Both the position numbers and the translations under genes were made by a program. A stretch of 64,000 nucleotides of DNA from Clostridium sp. CAG:510 (GTDB lineage: Bacteria > Bacillota > Clostridia > Lachnospirales > Lachnospiraceae), in the NCBI GenBank assembly GCA_000434615.1, contig FR880848.1, positions 77,897 to 141,896 on the forward strand. The letters are read 5' to 3'. The notes under the pieces were generated by a model. That model did no database searches, was not told the DNA's origin, and was given only the letters and a program-made list of their open reading frames with translations. Positions 26,893-35,660 of the stretch are shown piece after piece (positions within the stretch are counted from its first letter, which is position 1; each line of letters begins with the position of its first letter).

Positions 26893-27965
26893 TATTCCCC
26901 CGCTTCTCCGTCATAATTTCCGGTTTCGATTTTTTCTGCAATTACCTTTTTTGCCTGTCCCGCTTTTTCCTGCCATTCTGCGTAAGCCTTGTCCCAGGAC
27001 GCATAGGCACTCTGTCCTCTTTTATCCGGCAGGTCAAAGGTTTCAATGAGATATTCCTCTAAGAATGCCGTACACTTGCCGGCCCCTAAGGAGTTGGTGT
27101 GTCCGCCGCCGTCATAAAAATCGGTGGAAAAATCAATGCCGATTTCTTCCCGGTAAGCATTCATGTCTAAGAAATGGTAGCCGTAGGACTCCACATAATC
27201 CTTCATATAATTGCACATTTTCTGTTCATCATAGGTAAAATCCGTAGGGGTTACCAGAAAAAGCGCCTGTATTTCATGTGCCGACAGATACTCCAGAAGC
27301 TCTTTTAACACTTCCTCCTGCTCCGCTGGTATCGGCATTCTTTCCGTAATACCGGACAAATCCGCCGCTTTCCCCGGTATCACCTGTTCCTTCACCAGAT
27401 AGCCCTTCAGAGGATTTATCTTTTCATAGGCAAAGGTGCGGTACTGGTCCGGCAGCACAATGGTTTTCCAGTTTTCATGGTACTTGATAATATCAAAATA
27501 ATAGGTGTAACGCTCCGTCACGTCCGGCACCAAATCGTTAATGGTGCGGATACGGTTTAAGGAGTACTTCATGTTGTCCGTAACTCCTCTGGTGTACGCC
27601 ATGTTTTCCATCATGTGCTCGTCCGTGTAGGTAAACATGCGCATTTCAAAAATAAACAGCTCCGGGGACTGGGTCTTTAACGCTTCCTCCACCAGATGTA
27701 TTGCTGCCTTGGGGCGCTGCACATTGCTTGCCAGAGGATATGCCGTAAAACCGCTTTCTCCCCACATCTGGGGGCCCGAAAGACAGGGATACACGGGGCT
27801 GGAGCCTATCATCACCACATCTATCGTATTGTCCGGCTCCGCATAAAAGCCGGTAAAAATGTCCTTGATTACGCCATCTGTACGCATCATATACGTGAGA
27901 GGTACCAGCATGCACACAAACAGAAGACAAAACAATATGGATTTGAATGCCTGTTTTTTTGTCAT
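26892..27965 (-). CDS. SGNH/DltD-like membrane-anchored protein partnered with MBOAT
   Basis: A 357-residue protein with one N-terminal membrane anchor (about residues 7-26); the rest should be outside. MIGSSPVY (Ser55 or Ser56) matches the nucleophile block of SGNH hydrolases, and DGGGHTNSLG carries the Asp285/His289 pair. The layout is that of DltD and AlgJ/AlgX-type partners, which work with an MBOAT protein in O-acylation of wall polymers. It lies 12 bp after the MBOAT gene. Likely role: relays or places an acyl group on the exported glycan. The C-terminal 50 residues are charged and helical. Confidence 0.75.
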   Translation of the reverse strand: MTKKQAFKSILFCLLFVCMLVPLTYMMRTDGVIKDIFTGFYAEPDNTIDVVMIGSSPVYPCLSGPQMWGESGFTAYPLASNVQRPKAAIHLVEEALKTQSPELFIFEMRMFTYTDEHMMENMAYTRGVTDNMKYSLNRIRTINDLVPDVTERYTYYFDIIKYHENWKTIVLPDQYRTFAYEKINPLKGYLVKEQVIPGKAADLSGITERMPIPAEQEEVLKELLEYLSAHEIQALFLVTPTDFTYDEQKMCNYMKDYVESYGYHFLDMNAYREEIGIDFSTDFYDGGGHTNSLGAGKCTAFLEEYLIETFDLPDKRGQSAYASWDKAYAEWQEKAGQAKKVIAEKIETGNYDGEAGE

Positions 27966-27977
27966 TGCCCTGCCTCC

Positions 27978-29507
27978 TTAAAAGCCTCTGTAAATAAATT
28001 CCGCAGCATTATAGCCGGGACCGTAATACCCCAAGAAAATCACACTAAACAGTGCGATATACAAAAGTACCCACCGGATACCAAGGGGCATAGCCGAAAG
28101 ACTGTCCCGGATGGACTTTTTTCCCTGTAAAACGGAAACTGCCAGTAAAACAAAGAGGACAATTACGGTAATCACAAGTTCAATACCGTTTAACCCCAAA
28201 GACAGCAGGGAACCGTTCCGGAAGATTTCCGGATTGAAGTCCGCAAACATCTGTCGGTAGCTGTGCAGGCCGTCCGTAAAGCTGCTTGCCCTGAAAAAAA
28301 CAAAGCTGGCGCTGACCAGTAAAAAGGTCCGAATCTGCTGCCAAAGAGCAAACCACTTTGTATTGTCCGTCACCCGGCACCATGCCTTCAGCTTTTTCCA
28401 CAGCGGCTCTCCCGCTTCGCCCAGCACAATGTATGCCCAGTGAATAAGACCCGAACCCATGATGAACTTCCAGGCTCCTCCGTGCCACATGCCTACCGCA
28501 AACCAGAGAATAAACATGGCGGCAAAGGTGGCAATCTTCTTTCCCCATTTTTTCCCGAACTTCTTTTTGCAGTCCGTCTGCAGCTTTGTAAATGCTTTGC
28601 TGCGGAGCAGCGGGTAAAACAGATAATCCTTCAGCCATGCCCCCAGAGTAATGTGCCAGCGGCGCCAGAACTCCTGAATGGATTTGGAGAAAAAGGGGCG
28701 GTCAAAATTCTCGGCAAGAGGAATCCCCAGCGCTTCCGACAGACCGATGACAATATCCATGCCGCCGGAAAAATCCGCATAAAGCTGGAAGGCAAAGCCT
28801 ATGGCGGCTATTACGATGTAAAAGCCCCGGTAGGTATCCGTATCCCCGTAAATCGTATTCACCACCACCGCCAGACGCTCCGCAATGACTAATTTCTTGA
28901 AAAAGCCCCAGAGCATGCGCTGCAGTCCGTAGGTGAATTTATGATAGTCAAATTTATGGGGCGCATACAGCCCCTGTTCCACATCCCGGTAACGCAGGAT
29001 GGGTCCGGAAATAATCACCGGAAAATAAAAACCGAACAATGCAAATTTAAGGAAGTTCTTCTGCGGCTTTCCGATTTCGTAATACACATCAAAAAGATAC
29101 CCTAAAAGAGACAGGGTATAAAAAGAAATTCCCAGAGGTGCCGCTGCCTGCACGGTTTTTAAAAGACTGCTTCCCGGAAACAGGCGCATGGCAATGGCAT
29201 TGTAGGTATAAATGCCGAAATTGCAGTATTTTAGTGCTGTAAGTTCAAGCAGGCAGAAAACGACAACAAGTGAAAGGACAGTTTTTCGTTTTTTCTGTTC
29301 TTTCACTCTATCAATATACAATGCCGCACCGTATATAATTGTAATGGTCACTGCCGGATAAAGAATTAAGTACGCACTTCCGGCAGTCAGAAAATATCCT
29401 ATGCTTGCAAGCAACAGAAACGGTCCCTGCAGTTTCCCCGGCAGCAGGTAATACACCGCAAACAGAACCGCCGCAAAGCACAGGAAATAAAATGATGTAA
29501 TCGCCAT
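27978..29507 (-). CDS. MBOAT membrane O-acyltransferase (DltB/AlgI-like)
   Basis: A 509-residue protein with about eleven hydrophobic segments. Conserved MBOAT blocks are QLYADFSGGMDI (about 241-252), FWRRWHITLGAWLKDYL (about 280-296, with His285) and MWHGGAWKF with the catalytic His342. It should pass an acyl group from a cytoplasmic carrier across the membrane onto a surface glycan or its DltD-like partner. It sits between the acyl carrier protein and the SGNH gene, the same functional set as dltB-dltC-dltD. The acyl group is not known. Confidence 0.92.
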   Translation of the reverse strand: MAITSFYFLCFAAVLFAVYYLLPGKLQGPFLLLASIGYFLTAGSAYLILYPAVTITIIYGAALYIDRVKEQKKRKTVLSLVVVFCLLELTALKYCNFGIYTYNAIAMRLFPGSSLLKTVQAAAPLGISFYTLSLLGYLFDVYYEIGKPQKNFLKFALFGFYFPVIISGPILRYRDVEQGLYAPHKFDYHKFTYGLQRMLWGFFKKLVIAERLAVVVNTIYGDTDTYRGFYIVIAAIGFAFQLYADFSGGMDIVIGLSEALGIPLAENFDRPFFSKSIQEFWRRWHITLGAWLKDYLFYPLLRSKAFTKLQTDCKKKFGKKWGKKIATFAAMFILWFAVGMWHGGAWKFIMGSGLIHWAYIVLGEAGEPLWKKLKAWCRVTDNTKWFALWQQIRTFLLVSASFVFFRASSFTDGLHSYRQMFADFNPEIFRNGSLLSLGLNGIELVITVIVLFVLLAVSVLQGKKSIRDSLSAMPLGIRWVLLYIALFSVIFLGYYGPGYNAAEFIYRGF

Positions 29508-29519
29508 TGGCTGCTCCTG

Positions 29520-29768
29520 TTATTTCTGTAAAATAATGTCTACCATTTCACCCACGTTCTTCATGGTAACCACCTGGCCCATGGTAAACTTCATGCCGAA
29601 TTCCTGCTCCACAGCGGCAACCAGATTAATATGCTCCAAAGAATCCCAGTCGTCGATATCCGCAGAGGTTGTGGTTTCCGTTACGGTGATGTCGTCATCG
29701 TCAAAAACATCCCGGAACACTTTATTTAATCTTTCAAATACTTCTTCTCTTGTCATAATGTTTTCCAT
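29520..29768 (-). CDS. Acyl carrier protein
   Basis: An 82-residue four-helix carrier with DWDSLEHINLV: Ser43 in the DSL motif is the 4'-phosphopantetheine site. A second in-frame ATG at 29756 is an alternative start. It lies 6 bp after the FkbH-like gene and 12 bp before the MBOAT gene, so it is probably a dedicated carrier loaded by FkbH and used by MBOAT, comparable to DltC. It differs from housekeeping fatty-acid ACP in context; no fatty acid synthesis genes are near. Confidence 0.92.
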   Translation of the reverse strand: MENIMTREEVFERLNKVFRDVFDDDDITVTETTTSADIDDWDSLEHINLVAAVEQEFGMKFTMGQVVTMKNVGEMVDIILQK

Positions 29769-29774
29769 GCCTTT

Positions 29775-31562
29775 CTATTCTGTAATCTCTATATACCGGT
29801 TCTTATTTTCGTAAGCAGCCGGAATTTCATATTCCCATTCCGCATTGCCCTCATCGTCCCTGTTCTTCAGGGTAAAGCCCTGCAGTCCGTAAAAATTCTC
29901 CACCATTTTGTTCTTGGCGGTGGGATAATAATAGCCGTAAATACGGGTAATTCCCCGCTTTTTGCACTCCTCCGTAAGCCTGTCCATCATGGCAAATTCC
30001 ATATCCCGCTTCAGTACCCGGCAGCTCATGAGCCACAGATCTATGTGCAGGGCATCCTCTTTTATTTTGCCGATGACCACGGATACCACGCCGTTGTCGC
30101 CGAACTTGTCCGCGAGTTTGCCGTACAGGGTAATGTAGGAGGAGTCTTCCGCCATATGCTCGATATCCGCCTGGGAAAGGCGCTTTGTGGTCAGATTGAA
30201 CTGGTTGCTTTTATTGGTAAGCTGGGCAATCCGCGCCATGTAAAGGGGAACAAACGCCCCGATTTCCGCTTTCATATCCAGGGATTTTAAATACTCCCCG
30301 TAATCGGCGAAATTGTCCTGCATCTTCTTTCTTTCCTGATTTGCCTTATACATTTCGTTGCGCTTCGTATCGTCTTCGGAAAGTCCCGACACCTCAAAGA
30401 ACCCGGAACGGTCCAGTGTTTTTAAGTATTCCTCCGGCTTGTCCATTTCAGGTACTGCCACACCCGGCAGATTCTGCCTGATGATTTCCCTCTCTGCGGG
30501 ATTGTCGTCCACAAATACCAGGCTGTCCGTACCGATGTTTAATTCCGCGGCAATCTCCGCCACGTTTTTGCTCTTTGGCTCCCAGTTGGCTTTGATTACC
30601 ATAAAGTCATCCGGCTTTAGGACACTGTCCGGACGGCTTAAACCCGCCAGCGCATTTTCCTCTTCGTTCTTGGAGCTTACATTCAGCATGATGCCTATCT
30701 GCTTCTGTTCCTTTAAGTAGCTCTGGAACTCGGCATACACCTGTCCCATGGACGTTTCCTGACCGATTTCTATGTTTTCCGGGCCGTCGTCTCCGACCAC
30801 TCCGCCCCAGAGGGTGTTGTCCAGATCCAGCACATATGCTTTTTTGTTTTTTCCGTAAACGGATTTTATAATATTTGCCAGATTGTAGGAAAGTGTGGGG
30901 ATGGCAGGTACGCATAACGCATATTTGTACATATGCCAGTAAAAAGAATCCCCCCATTTATCCAGTCCGTAGCATGCCGACAGGTACTGGATATCCTGCA
31001 GATAAAAGTTTTCGTTCGCGGCAGCATACTCTGCAAACAGAGCGTTCAGCCGGTTTACAAAGGCTACCCTTCCGTTGGGATTTACCGCATCCATATTTCC
31101 CAAAAGGCGGTAATACGGAAATTCAAAATTGTTCTGGATAATGACGCAGCCGTAGGTTTCCTTTAATTTTTCCCACATAACACGGAAATTCTCATAGGTA
31201 TCCTTTAAGAGCTGTTCGGTTTTTTCCCTGCTGTCGCCCACCGCCGGATATTCGGCAATGTTCCGGTTCGTGGTGTGAATGTAAATCAGATCCGGGGCAA
31301 ATTCCGCAAGCTCCGGGTTGTCAAACATGGCATCCTGCCAGTACTGCCCGTATTCGGACTCATAAAAGGAAGGTTCAATGCCGTAATGCAGCAGAAACAG
31401 TTCCAGTATCTTTATGACATCATGGGTGGTGCTTCCGCCTAAAACCGCAATCTTCTTTTTTATCCGGGTTGCCCCGTCCGAAAGAAGTGTTTTCTTTATG
31501 CTTTTTGCTTTTTTCAGAATCCATTCGCTGTCAAAAGGATATTCTAATTCCCGCATAATCAC
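29775..31562 (-). CDS. FkbH-like protein (HAD-IIIC phosphatase with SGNH-like N-domain and GNAT-like C-domain)
   Basis: A 595-residue protein. Residues about 38-160 form an SGNH-like part (VLGGSTTHD). The HAD domain has motif I DLDNT (245-249), the NVSSKN block and FVDDNPAERE. A C-terminal GNAT-like part (about 420-595) starts at ARIAQLTNKSNQFNLTT. Characterised FkbH relatives take 1,3-bisphosphoglycerate, remove the phosphate and load glyceryl onto an acyl carrier protein. With the ACP gene 6 bp downstream, the same reaction is likely here. The start may be the GTG at 31562 (AAAGG seven bases before) or the ATG at 31556. It is the first gene after a strong promoter. Confidence 0.88.
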   Translation of the reverse strand: MIMRELEYPFDSEWILKKAKSIKKTLLSDGATRIKKKIAVLGGSTTHDVIKILELFLLHYGIEPSFYESEYGQYWQDAMFDNPELAEFAPDLIYIHTTNRNIAEYPAVGDSREKTEQLLKDTYENFRVMWEKLKETYGCVIIQNNFEFPYYRLLGNMDAVNPNGRVAFVNRLNALFAEYAAANENFYLQDIQYLSACYGLDKWGDSFYWHMYKYALCVPAIPTLSYNLANIIKSVYGKNKKAYVLDLDNTLWGGVVGDDGPENIEIGQETSMGQVYAEFQSYLKEQKQIGIMLNVSSKNEEENALAGLSRPDSVLKPDDFMVIKANWEPKSKNVAEIAAELNIGTDSLVFVDDNPAEREIIRQNLPGVAVPEMDKPEEYLKTLDRSGFFEVSGLSEDDTKRNEMYKANQERKKMQDNFADYGEYLKSLDMKAEIGAFVPLYMARIAQLTNKSNQFNLTTKRLSQADIEHMAEDSSYITLYGKLADKFGDNGVVSVVIGKIKEDALHIDLWLMSCRVLKRDMEFAMMDRLTEECKKRGITRIYGYYYPTAKNKMVENFYGLQGFTLKNRDDEGNAEWEYEIPAAYENKNRYIEITE

Positions 31563-31576
31563 TTACAAGCCTTTCT

Positions 31577-31592
31577 GCAGTCAAAAGACTGC
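31577..31592 (-). other. Small hairpin in the 5' leader of the FkbH operon
   Basis: GCAGTC-TTTT-GACTGC, a perfect 6-bp stem with 4-base loop, lies between the predicted start of transcription (about 31595) and the ribosome site of the FkbH-like gene. It may stabilise the 5' end of the mRNA. No T-run follows, so it is not a terminator. Confidence 0.5.
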
Positions 31593-31601
31593 GTGCTCTT
31601 T

Positions 31602-31630
31602 ATCATACCATAACCGCTCTTCTCTATCAA
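31602..31630 (-). promoter_or_regulatory. Predicted strong promoter of the FkbH-ACP-MBOAT operon
   Basis: On the minus strand: TTGATA (31625-31630), a 17-bp spacer, TATGAT (31602-31607) preceded by TGG (extended -10). It sits in the 125-bp gap after the GT2 gene and about 40 bp before the FkbH-like start. Confidence 0.7.
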
Positions 31631-31687
31631 CCGCCCGCTTTCCGGCACTGTTTTCCGTCCCGCACCGTTCTCTGCCCGGTACTGTCT

Positions 31688-32641
31688 TTATTTCTCTCCG
31701 TCCTCTGTGCTGTCTTTTCCCACCTTTTCCTTTATCACATACTGGGGGGAATTGTTCATGCAGACGTAGATTCTGCCGATGTATTCGCCAATCATGCCCA
31801 TCATAAGCATCAGCATGCCGCCGATAAACATAATGGCTGACATAAGGGAGCTGAAGCCTACCGGAACGGCAGGGTTTACAAATTTCTTAATCACCGTGTA
31901 AATGGCATATAAAAATCCCAGTCCGGCACAGATGGTTCCCGCCATGGTTGCCAGACGCAAAGGTTTTACAGAGAAAGAGGTAAAACCGTTAATCCAGAGA
32001 GCTAAAAGCTTGCCCAGCGTATAGCCGGAGGTACCGATTTCCCGTTCCCTGTGGGTTACGTCCACATTGACAATGCTCTTGGTGCTGCGAAGCACCAGAC
32101 CGATGACATAGGGATAGGCATTTTTATACCGGAGCACCTCGTCCACCACGAAACGCTTTGCCGCAAAATAGCTGGACACATACAAATCCTTGGGTTTTCC
32201 AAGCATCACTCTCGTCATCAGTTCATTGACCTTACTGCCGAAATTGCGGAACCAGGAGTGTTTTTTGTGGGCATATTTGGCGTACACCACATCCGCTCCG
32301 TTTTCAATGCCGGCAAGCAGCTTGCCCACTTCATTGGCGGGCGTCTGTCCGTCATCGTCCAGGCAGATCACGATGTCACCCTTTGCCTGTGCAAAGCCTG
32401 CCATCAGAGCTGCATGCTGTCCGAAATTTTTGGCAAGATTGATACCTTTTACTTTATCGTTTGTTTCACAAATGCCCCGGATAACCTCAAAGGTATTGTC
32501 CGGCGAGCAGTCATTCACCAGCACAATCTCATATTCGTATGCCGGAAGTGCTGCCATGGCTTCCGCGATTTCGCCAATGACACCGCCTATGGTAAGCGCC
32601 GATTTATAACAGGGAATGACAAAACTGACTAACTGTGACAT
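31688..32641 (-). CDS. GT2 glycosyltransferase with C-terminal membrane helices
   Basis: A 317-residue protein: GT-A domain with VIPCYKSALTI, NDCSPDNTF and CLDDDGQTP (metal site), then two hydrophobic helices at about 230-255 and 265-290. The pattern fits GtrB/ArnC-like enzymes that charge polyprenyl phosphate with a sugar. The gene upstream encodes a large GT-C-like membrane protein, a plausible user of this lipid-linked sugar. It is the last gene before the FkbH operon promoter. No terminator hairpin was found after it, so read-through is possible. Confidence 0.84.
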   Translation of the reverse strand: MSQLVSFVIPCYKSALTIGGVIGEIAEAMAALPAYEYEIVLVNDCSPDNTFEVIRGICETNDKVKGINLAKNFGQHAALMAGFAQAKGDIVICLDDDGQTPANEVGKLLAGIENGADVVYAKYAHKKHSWFRNFGSKVNELMTRVMLGKPKDLYVSSYFAAKRFVVDEVLRYKNAYPYVIGLVLRSTKSIVNVDVTHREREIGTSGYTLGKLLALWINGFTSFSVKPLRLATMAGTICAGLGFLYAIYTVIKKFVNPAVPVGFSSLMSAIMFIGGMLMLMMGMIGEYIGRIYVCMNNSPQYVIKEKVGKDSTEDGEK

Positions 32642-32656
32642 CTTTTTTCCTCTTTT

Positions 32657-34432
32657 CTATAAAATGGGATAAATCCGGTAAATGCCGAATACTTCCCGGT
32701 CTTTCGTATAGACACTGTCTGCTTTTTTGACGCCTACCTTTATGCCCTTTTCTGCATAATACGCCGTAATCCACTCAGAAAGCGTGGGAAGTCCCGCTAC
32801 CTCCGGCTCCTTTACCACCGCAAATACATTGTCCATAGTAAGGATTGCCTCTTCCATGGAAGTAAAACCAAACTGCCCGTATTTCTTTTCCGTAAGCGGG
32901 CTCTTATTTGCCCAGCCTCCCATAATATCCAGATTAGACAGCGTGTTTTTCTGCCCCGAAAAGAACTTTTCGGAATAAGCCACACTGGAATACACATCCC
33001 AGAAATAAAACCGTTCCGGGTGCTCCTTCGTATAGGAAAGCAGACTTTCGTAGGCGGTATTTACTTCCTCTCTCCGGCTGTATTCCTCCTGCACCGCCCG
33101 GACGCTTTTACCCGTGTGGCTTACACAGCAGGCGCAGAGTGCCAGCAAAATAAGGGCGGTGGAAAGCTGTCTGATTTTCTGCGTTTTAAAAGCTGCCGCT
33201 TCCATAAAAAGAAGAGCCGTCAGCACGATAATTTCCATCAGGTAAAGAGAATGGGTAATTCTCTCCGGACTTCTTCCCCGGTATAAAATAAACAGCCACA
33301 GGCAGGAGCGTACAAATCCTAAAAACGGCAGTTCCCAGAGAATGTGGAAATACCGGTTATACAGGGCTGCTGCCAGCACAAAAATATACAGCACCATAAC
33401 CACCTGATTGTAAGGTCTGTCCGTTTCATATAAAAGGCGGTACTTTAATTCCCATGCCGCTTTTTTTAACTGTGCGGAAAAAGAGGGTTCCGTTTTCTTT
33501 TTTAAGGACGCCGCATACTCCGCTATCTTTCCCATAATATCCGCATCTATTTTTTCATCCATGCCGAAATCGTAATTGACAAGCAACGTATACTCGCTTT
33601 CCGTAAGCCCGATGCTTTCATAGAATGCCGTATTTTCCGCATAGGACGGAATGGTCTGGAAATCATACAGCTCCGTCCGGTTGTCGAAAAAGCGGTTGAA
33701 TTCCGGCCAGGCTCCCTGTCCGTAGGCTATCATATGAATCCCCTGACTAAGCGCCATACCGGCTAAAATAAGCCCAATCAGAGACATATATTTTTGAAAG
33801 TTTATCTTCGTAAATACCGGATGTTCCTTCGCCCACCGGCAGACTCCCGTCACACAGATAAAAGGGGACATCAGAAGGAGCATCTCCGTCCGCATCTGGT
33901 ACGCAAGCACCACAAGCACAATGCTCACGGCATTTTTTTTAAGGAATTCCTTTACCGTTTTTTCTTCCGGTGCCGTGTAAAAAAGAAAGGCAGCCGTTGC
34001 CGCAAGAAGAGCTGAAGTTACCGTGTACTGTACAAAAACAAGCTCGGAAAGAAGCAGGGTCACAAGCAATGCCGCTTCTGCCAGAAGGGCAATCCCTTTT
34101 GTCCATCTTTTCCGGAAAAAAGTCAGAATTCTTTCCGTGATAAGATAAATACAGCCAAACTGGCAGAACAGAAAAAACAGACTGTACCAGGGCACCGCTC
34201 TGACCAGCCGGTAAAGCAGGCTTATCGCCCGGCTTAGCGGATAAAGCATCTGAATATTGTACCCGGTAGGTGTACCGGTATAAATGCCCGCCACAATGTC
34301 TTTCATCAGCATGTCATCATTTAGGGCAAAATAGTAGTCAAAAAACAGACCGGTTATCACAGCCAGAAGAACGGAAAACACCAGTGCCGCTATGCAGTTT
34401 TCTTTTCTTTTCAAGGTTTCCTTTAGGTTCAT
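32657..34432 (-). CDS. Large polytopic membrane protein, GT-C-like (NDD motif)
   Basis: A 591-residue protein with about 11-12 hydrophobic segments. After the first helix comes YFALNDDMLMKDIVAG and then LYPLSRAISLLYRL, an acidic loop that recalls GT-C transferases and the NDD loop of the protein at 537-1976. The C-terminal 150 residues are soluble. It follows pseC by 13 bp and precedes a GtrB-like GT2. I do not recognise a named family; a role in transferring a lipid-linked sugar to the exported glycan is an inference from layout and neighbours. Confidence 0.55.
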   Translation of the reverse strand: MNLKETLKRKENCIAALVFSVLLAVITGLFFDYYFALNDDMLMKDIVAGIYTGTPTGYNIQMLYPLSRAISLLYRLVRAVPWYSLFFLFCQFGCIYLITERILTFFRKRWTKGIALLAEAALLVTLLLSELVFVQYTVTSALLAATAAFLFYTAPEEKTVKEFLKKNAVSIVLVVLAYQMRTEMLLLMSPFICVTGVCRWAKEHPVFTKINFQKYMSLIGLILAGMALSQGIHMIAYGQGAWPEFNRFFDNRTELYDFQTIPSYAENTAFYESIGLTESEYTLLVNYDFGMDEKIDADIMGKIAEYAASLKKKTEPSFSAQLKKAAWELKYRLLYETDRPYNQVVMVLYIFVLAAALYNRYFHILWELPFLGFVRSCLWLFILYRGRSPERITHSLYLMEIIVLTALLFMEAAAFKTQKIRQLSTALILLALCACCVSHTGKSVRAVQEEYSRREEVNTAYESLLSYTKEHPERFYFWDVYSSVAYSEKFFSGQKNTLSNLDIMGGWANKSPLTEKKYGQFGFTSMEEAILTMDNVFAVVKEPEVAGLPTLSEWITAYYAEKGIKVGVKKADSVYTKDREVFGIYRIYPIL

Positions 34433-34445
34433 TTTCCGCGCTCTT

Positions 34446-35639
34446 TTATTTCCGATAATTTTCTACAATTTTGGTTACCGCATGAATGACATCATCCACA
34501 TCTTCGTCCGTCAGGGAATAATACAAAGGCAGGCTCATGATTTCCTCATACAGCTTTTCCGCTTTGGGGCACAGACCCTTTTCATAGCCCAGCTCTTCAT
34601 AGTAGGGATGTCTGTAAACCGGGATATAGTGTACGTTGCAGCAGATGTTTTCCGCCGCCATGGCTGCAAAGAACTGCTTTCTGTCAATGGTAAGCATTTC
34701 CGGCTTGATACGCAGGATATACAGATGCCTTGTGGTATCGGACTCCGGGATTTCCTCCTGTACGGTAATTTCCGGAATTCTTAAAAATGCCTCGTTGTAT
34801 TTTTCCACGATTTCTTTTCTTCTCTTCTGGAACAGGGAAAGCTTGTCCAGCTGGCTGATAATTAACGCCGCCTGGATATCCGTCATACGGTAGTTCATGC
34901 CTAAATCCACCTGTTCGTAGTACCAGGGGCCTTCGCTTTCTCTCTTCATAAAGGCAGGATTTCTGGTAATGCCGTGGGCACGGTATAAAACCAGTCTGTC
35001 ATAGTATTCCTTACTGTTGGTAAGAACCGCTCCGCCTTCCCCGCCGGTAACCGTTTTTACCGGGTGGAAGCTGAAAGTTGTCATGTCCGCAATGGAGCCT
35101 ACCCCTTTGCCGTTGTATCTGGTGCCGATGGAATGGGCGCCGTCTTCAATAAGCACCAGACCTTTTTCCTTGCAGAGTGCCGTCAGTCTGTCTAATTCCA
35201 CTGCCTGTCCGGTAAAGTCCACCGCAACCACTGCCTTGGTGTGCTCTGTCACATGTTCTTCCACGGAAGCCGGGTCAATGTTGTAGGTGCGCTCATTGAT
35301 ATCGGCAAACACCGGCCTGGCGCCGCAGTACAGGGCGCAGTTTGCGGATGCCGCAAAGGTAATGGGTGTGGTAATCACCTCGTCCCCCTCCGTCACGCCC
35401 GCTGCCTGACAGGCTATGTGCAGGGCCGCCGTACCGTTGCTGCAGACCACCGCATATGCGGCGCCCGTCAGCTCGCACAGTCTCTTTTCCAGCTCCTCAA
35501 TCTTGGGACCGCAGGTTAAGAAATCGCTGCGAAGCACTTCTTCCACTGCTTTTATATCCGCATCATCTATATACTGATGTCCGTAAAACAACTTTTTTTC
35601 TCTGACCGGAGTTCCTCCGTCAATCGCCGTTTTTTCCAT
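34446..35639 (-). CDS. pseC: PseC: UDP-4-amino-4,6-dideoxy-N-acetyl-beta-L-altrosamine transaminase
   Basis: A 397-residue PLP aminotransferase of the DegT family. It has SNGTAALHIA (phosphate-binding), EDGAHSIGT with the PLP-pyridine Asp, and FHPVKTVTGGEGG with the PLP lysine at residue 195. The sequence pattern, with SDFLTCGPKIEELE near the start, matches PseC, which aminates C4 of UDP-2-acetamido-2,6-dideoxy-arabino-hexos-4-ulose using glutamate. Together with pseG, pseI-H and pseF nearby this is the second step of pseudaminic acid synthesis. It is separated from pseG by a toxin-antitoxin pair. PseB, which makes its substrate, is not in the window. Confidence 0.92.
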   Translation of the reverse strand: MEKTAIDGGTPVREKKLFYGHQYIDDADIKAVEEVLRSDFLTCGPKIEELEKRLCELTGAAYAVVCSNGTAALHIACQAAGVTEGDEVITTPITFAASANCALYCGARPVFADINERTYNIDPASVEEHVTEHTKAVVAVDFTGQAVELDRLTALCKEKGLVLIEDGAHSIGTRYNGKGVGSIADMTTFSFHPVKTVTGGEGGAVLTNSKEYYDRLVLYRAHGITRNPAFMKRESEGPWYYEQVDLGMNYRMTDIQAALIISQLDKLSLFQKRRKEIVEKYNEAFLRIPEITVQEEIPESDTTRHLYILRIKPEMLTIDRKQFFAAMAAENICCNVHYIPVYRHPYYEELGYEKGLCPKAEKLYEEIMSLPLYYSLTDEDVDDVIHAVTKIVENYRK

Positions 35640-35660
35640 ATGTTCGTCCTTTCTGTGTTC

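Noticed and set aside
31632..31690. Terminator between the GT2 gene and the FkbH operon
   Set aside because: Only direct near-repeats (CAGTACCGG/CAGTGCCGG) were found, no stem followed by T-run.
32812..33286. Open frames on the plus strand and in other frames throughout the window
   Set aside because: They overlap well-supported minus-strand genes, lack family motifs and ribosome sites, and have odd residue composition.
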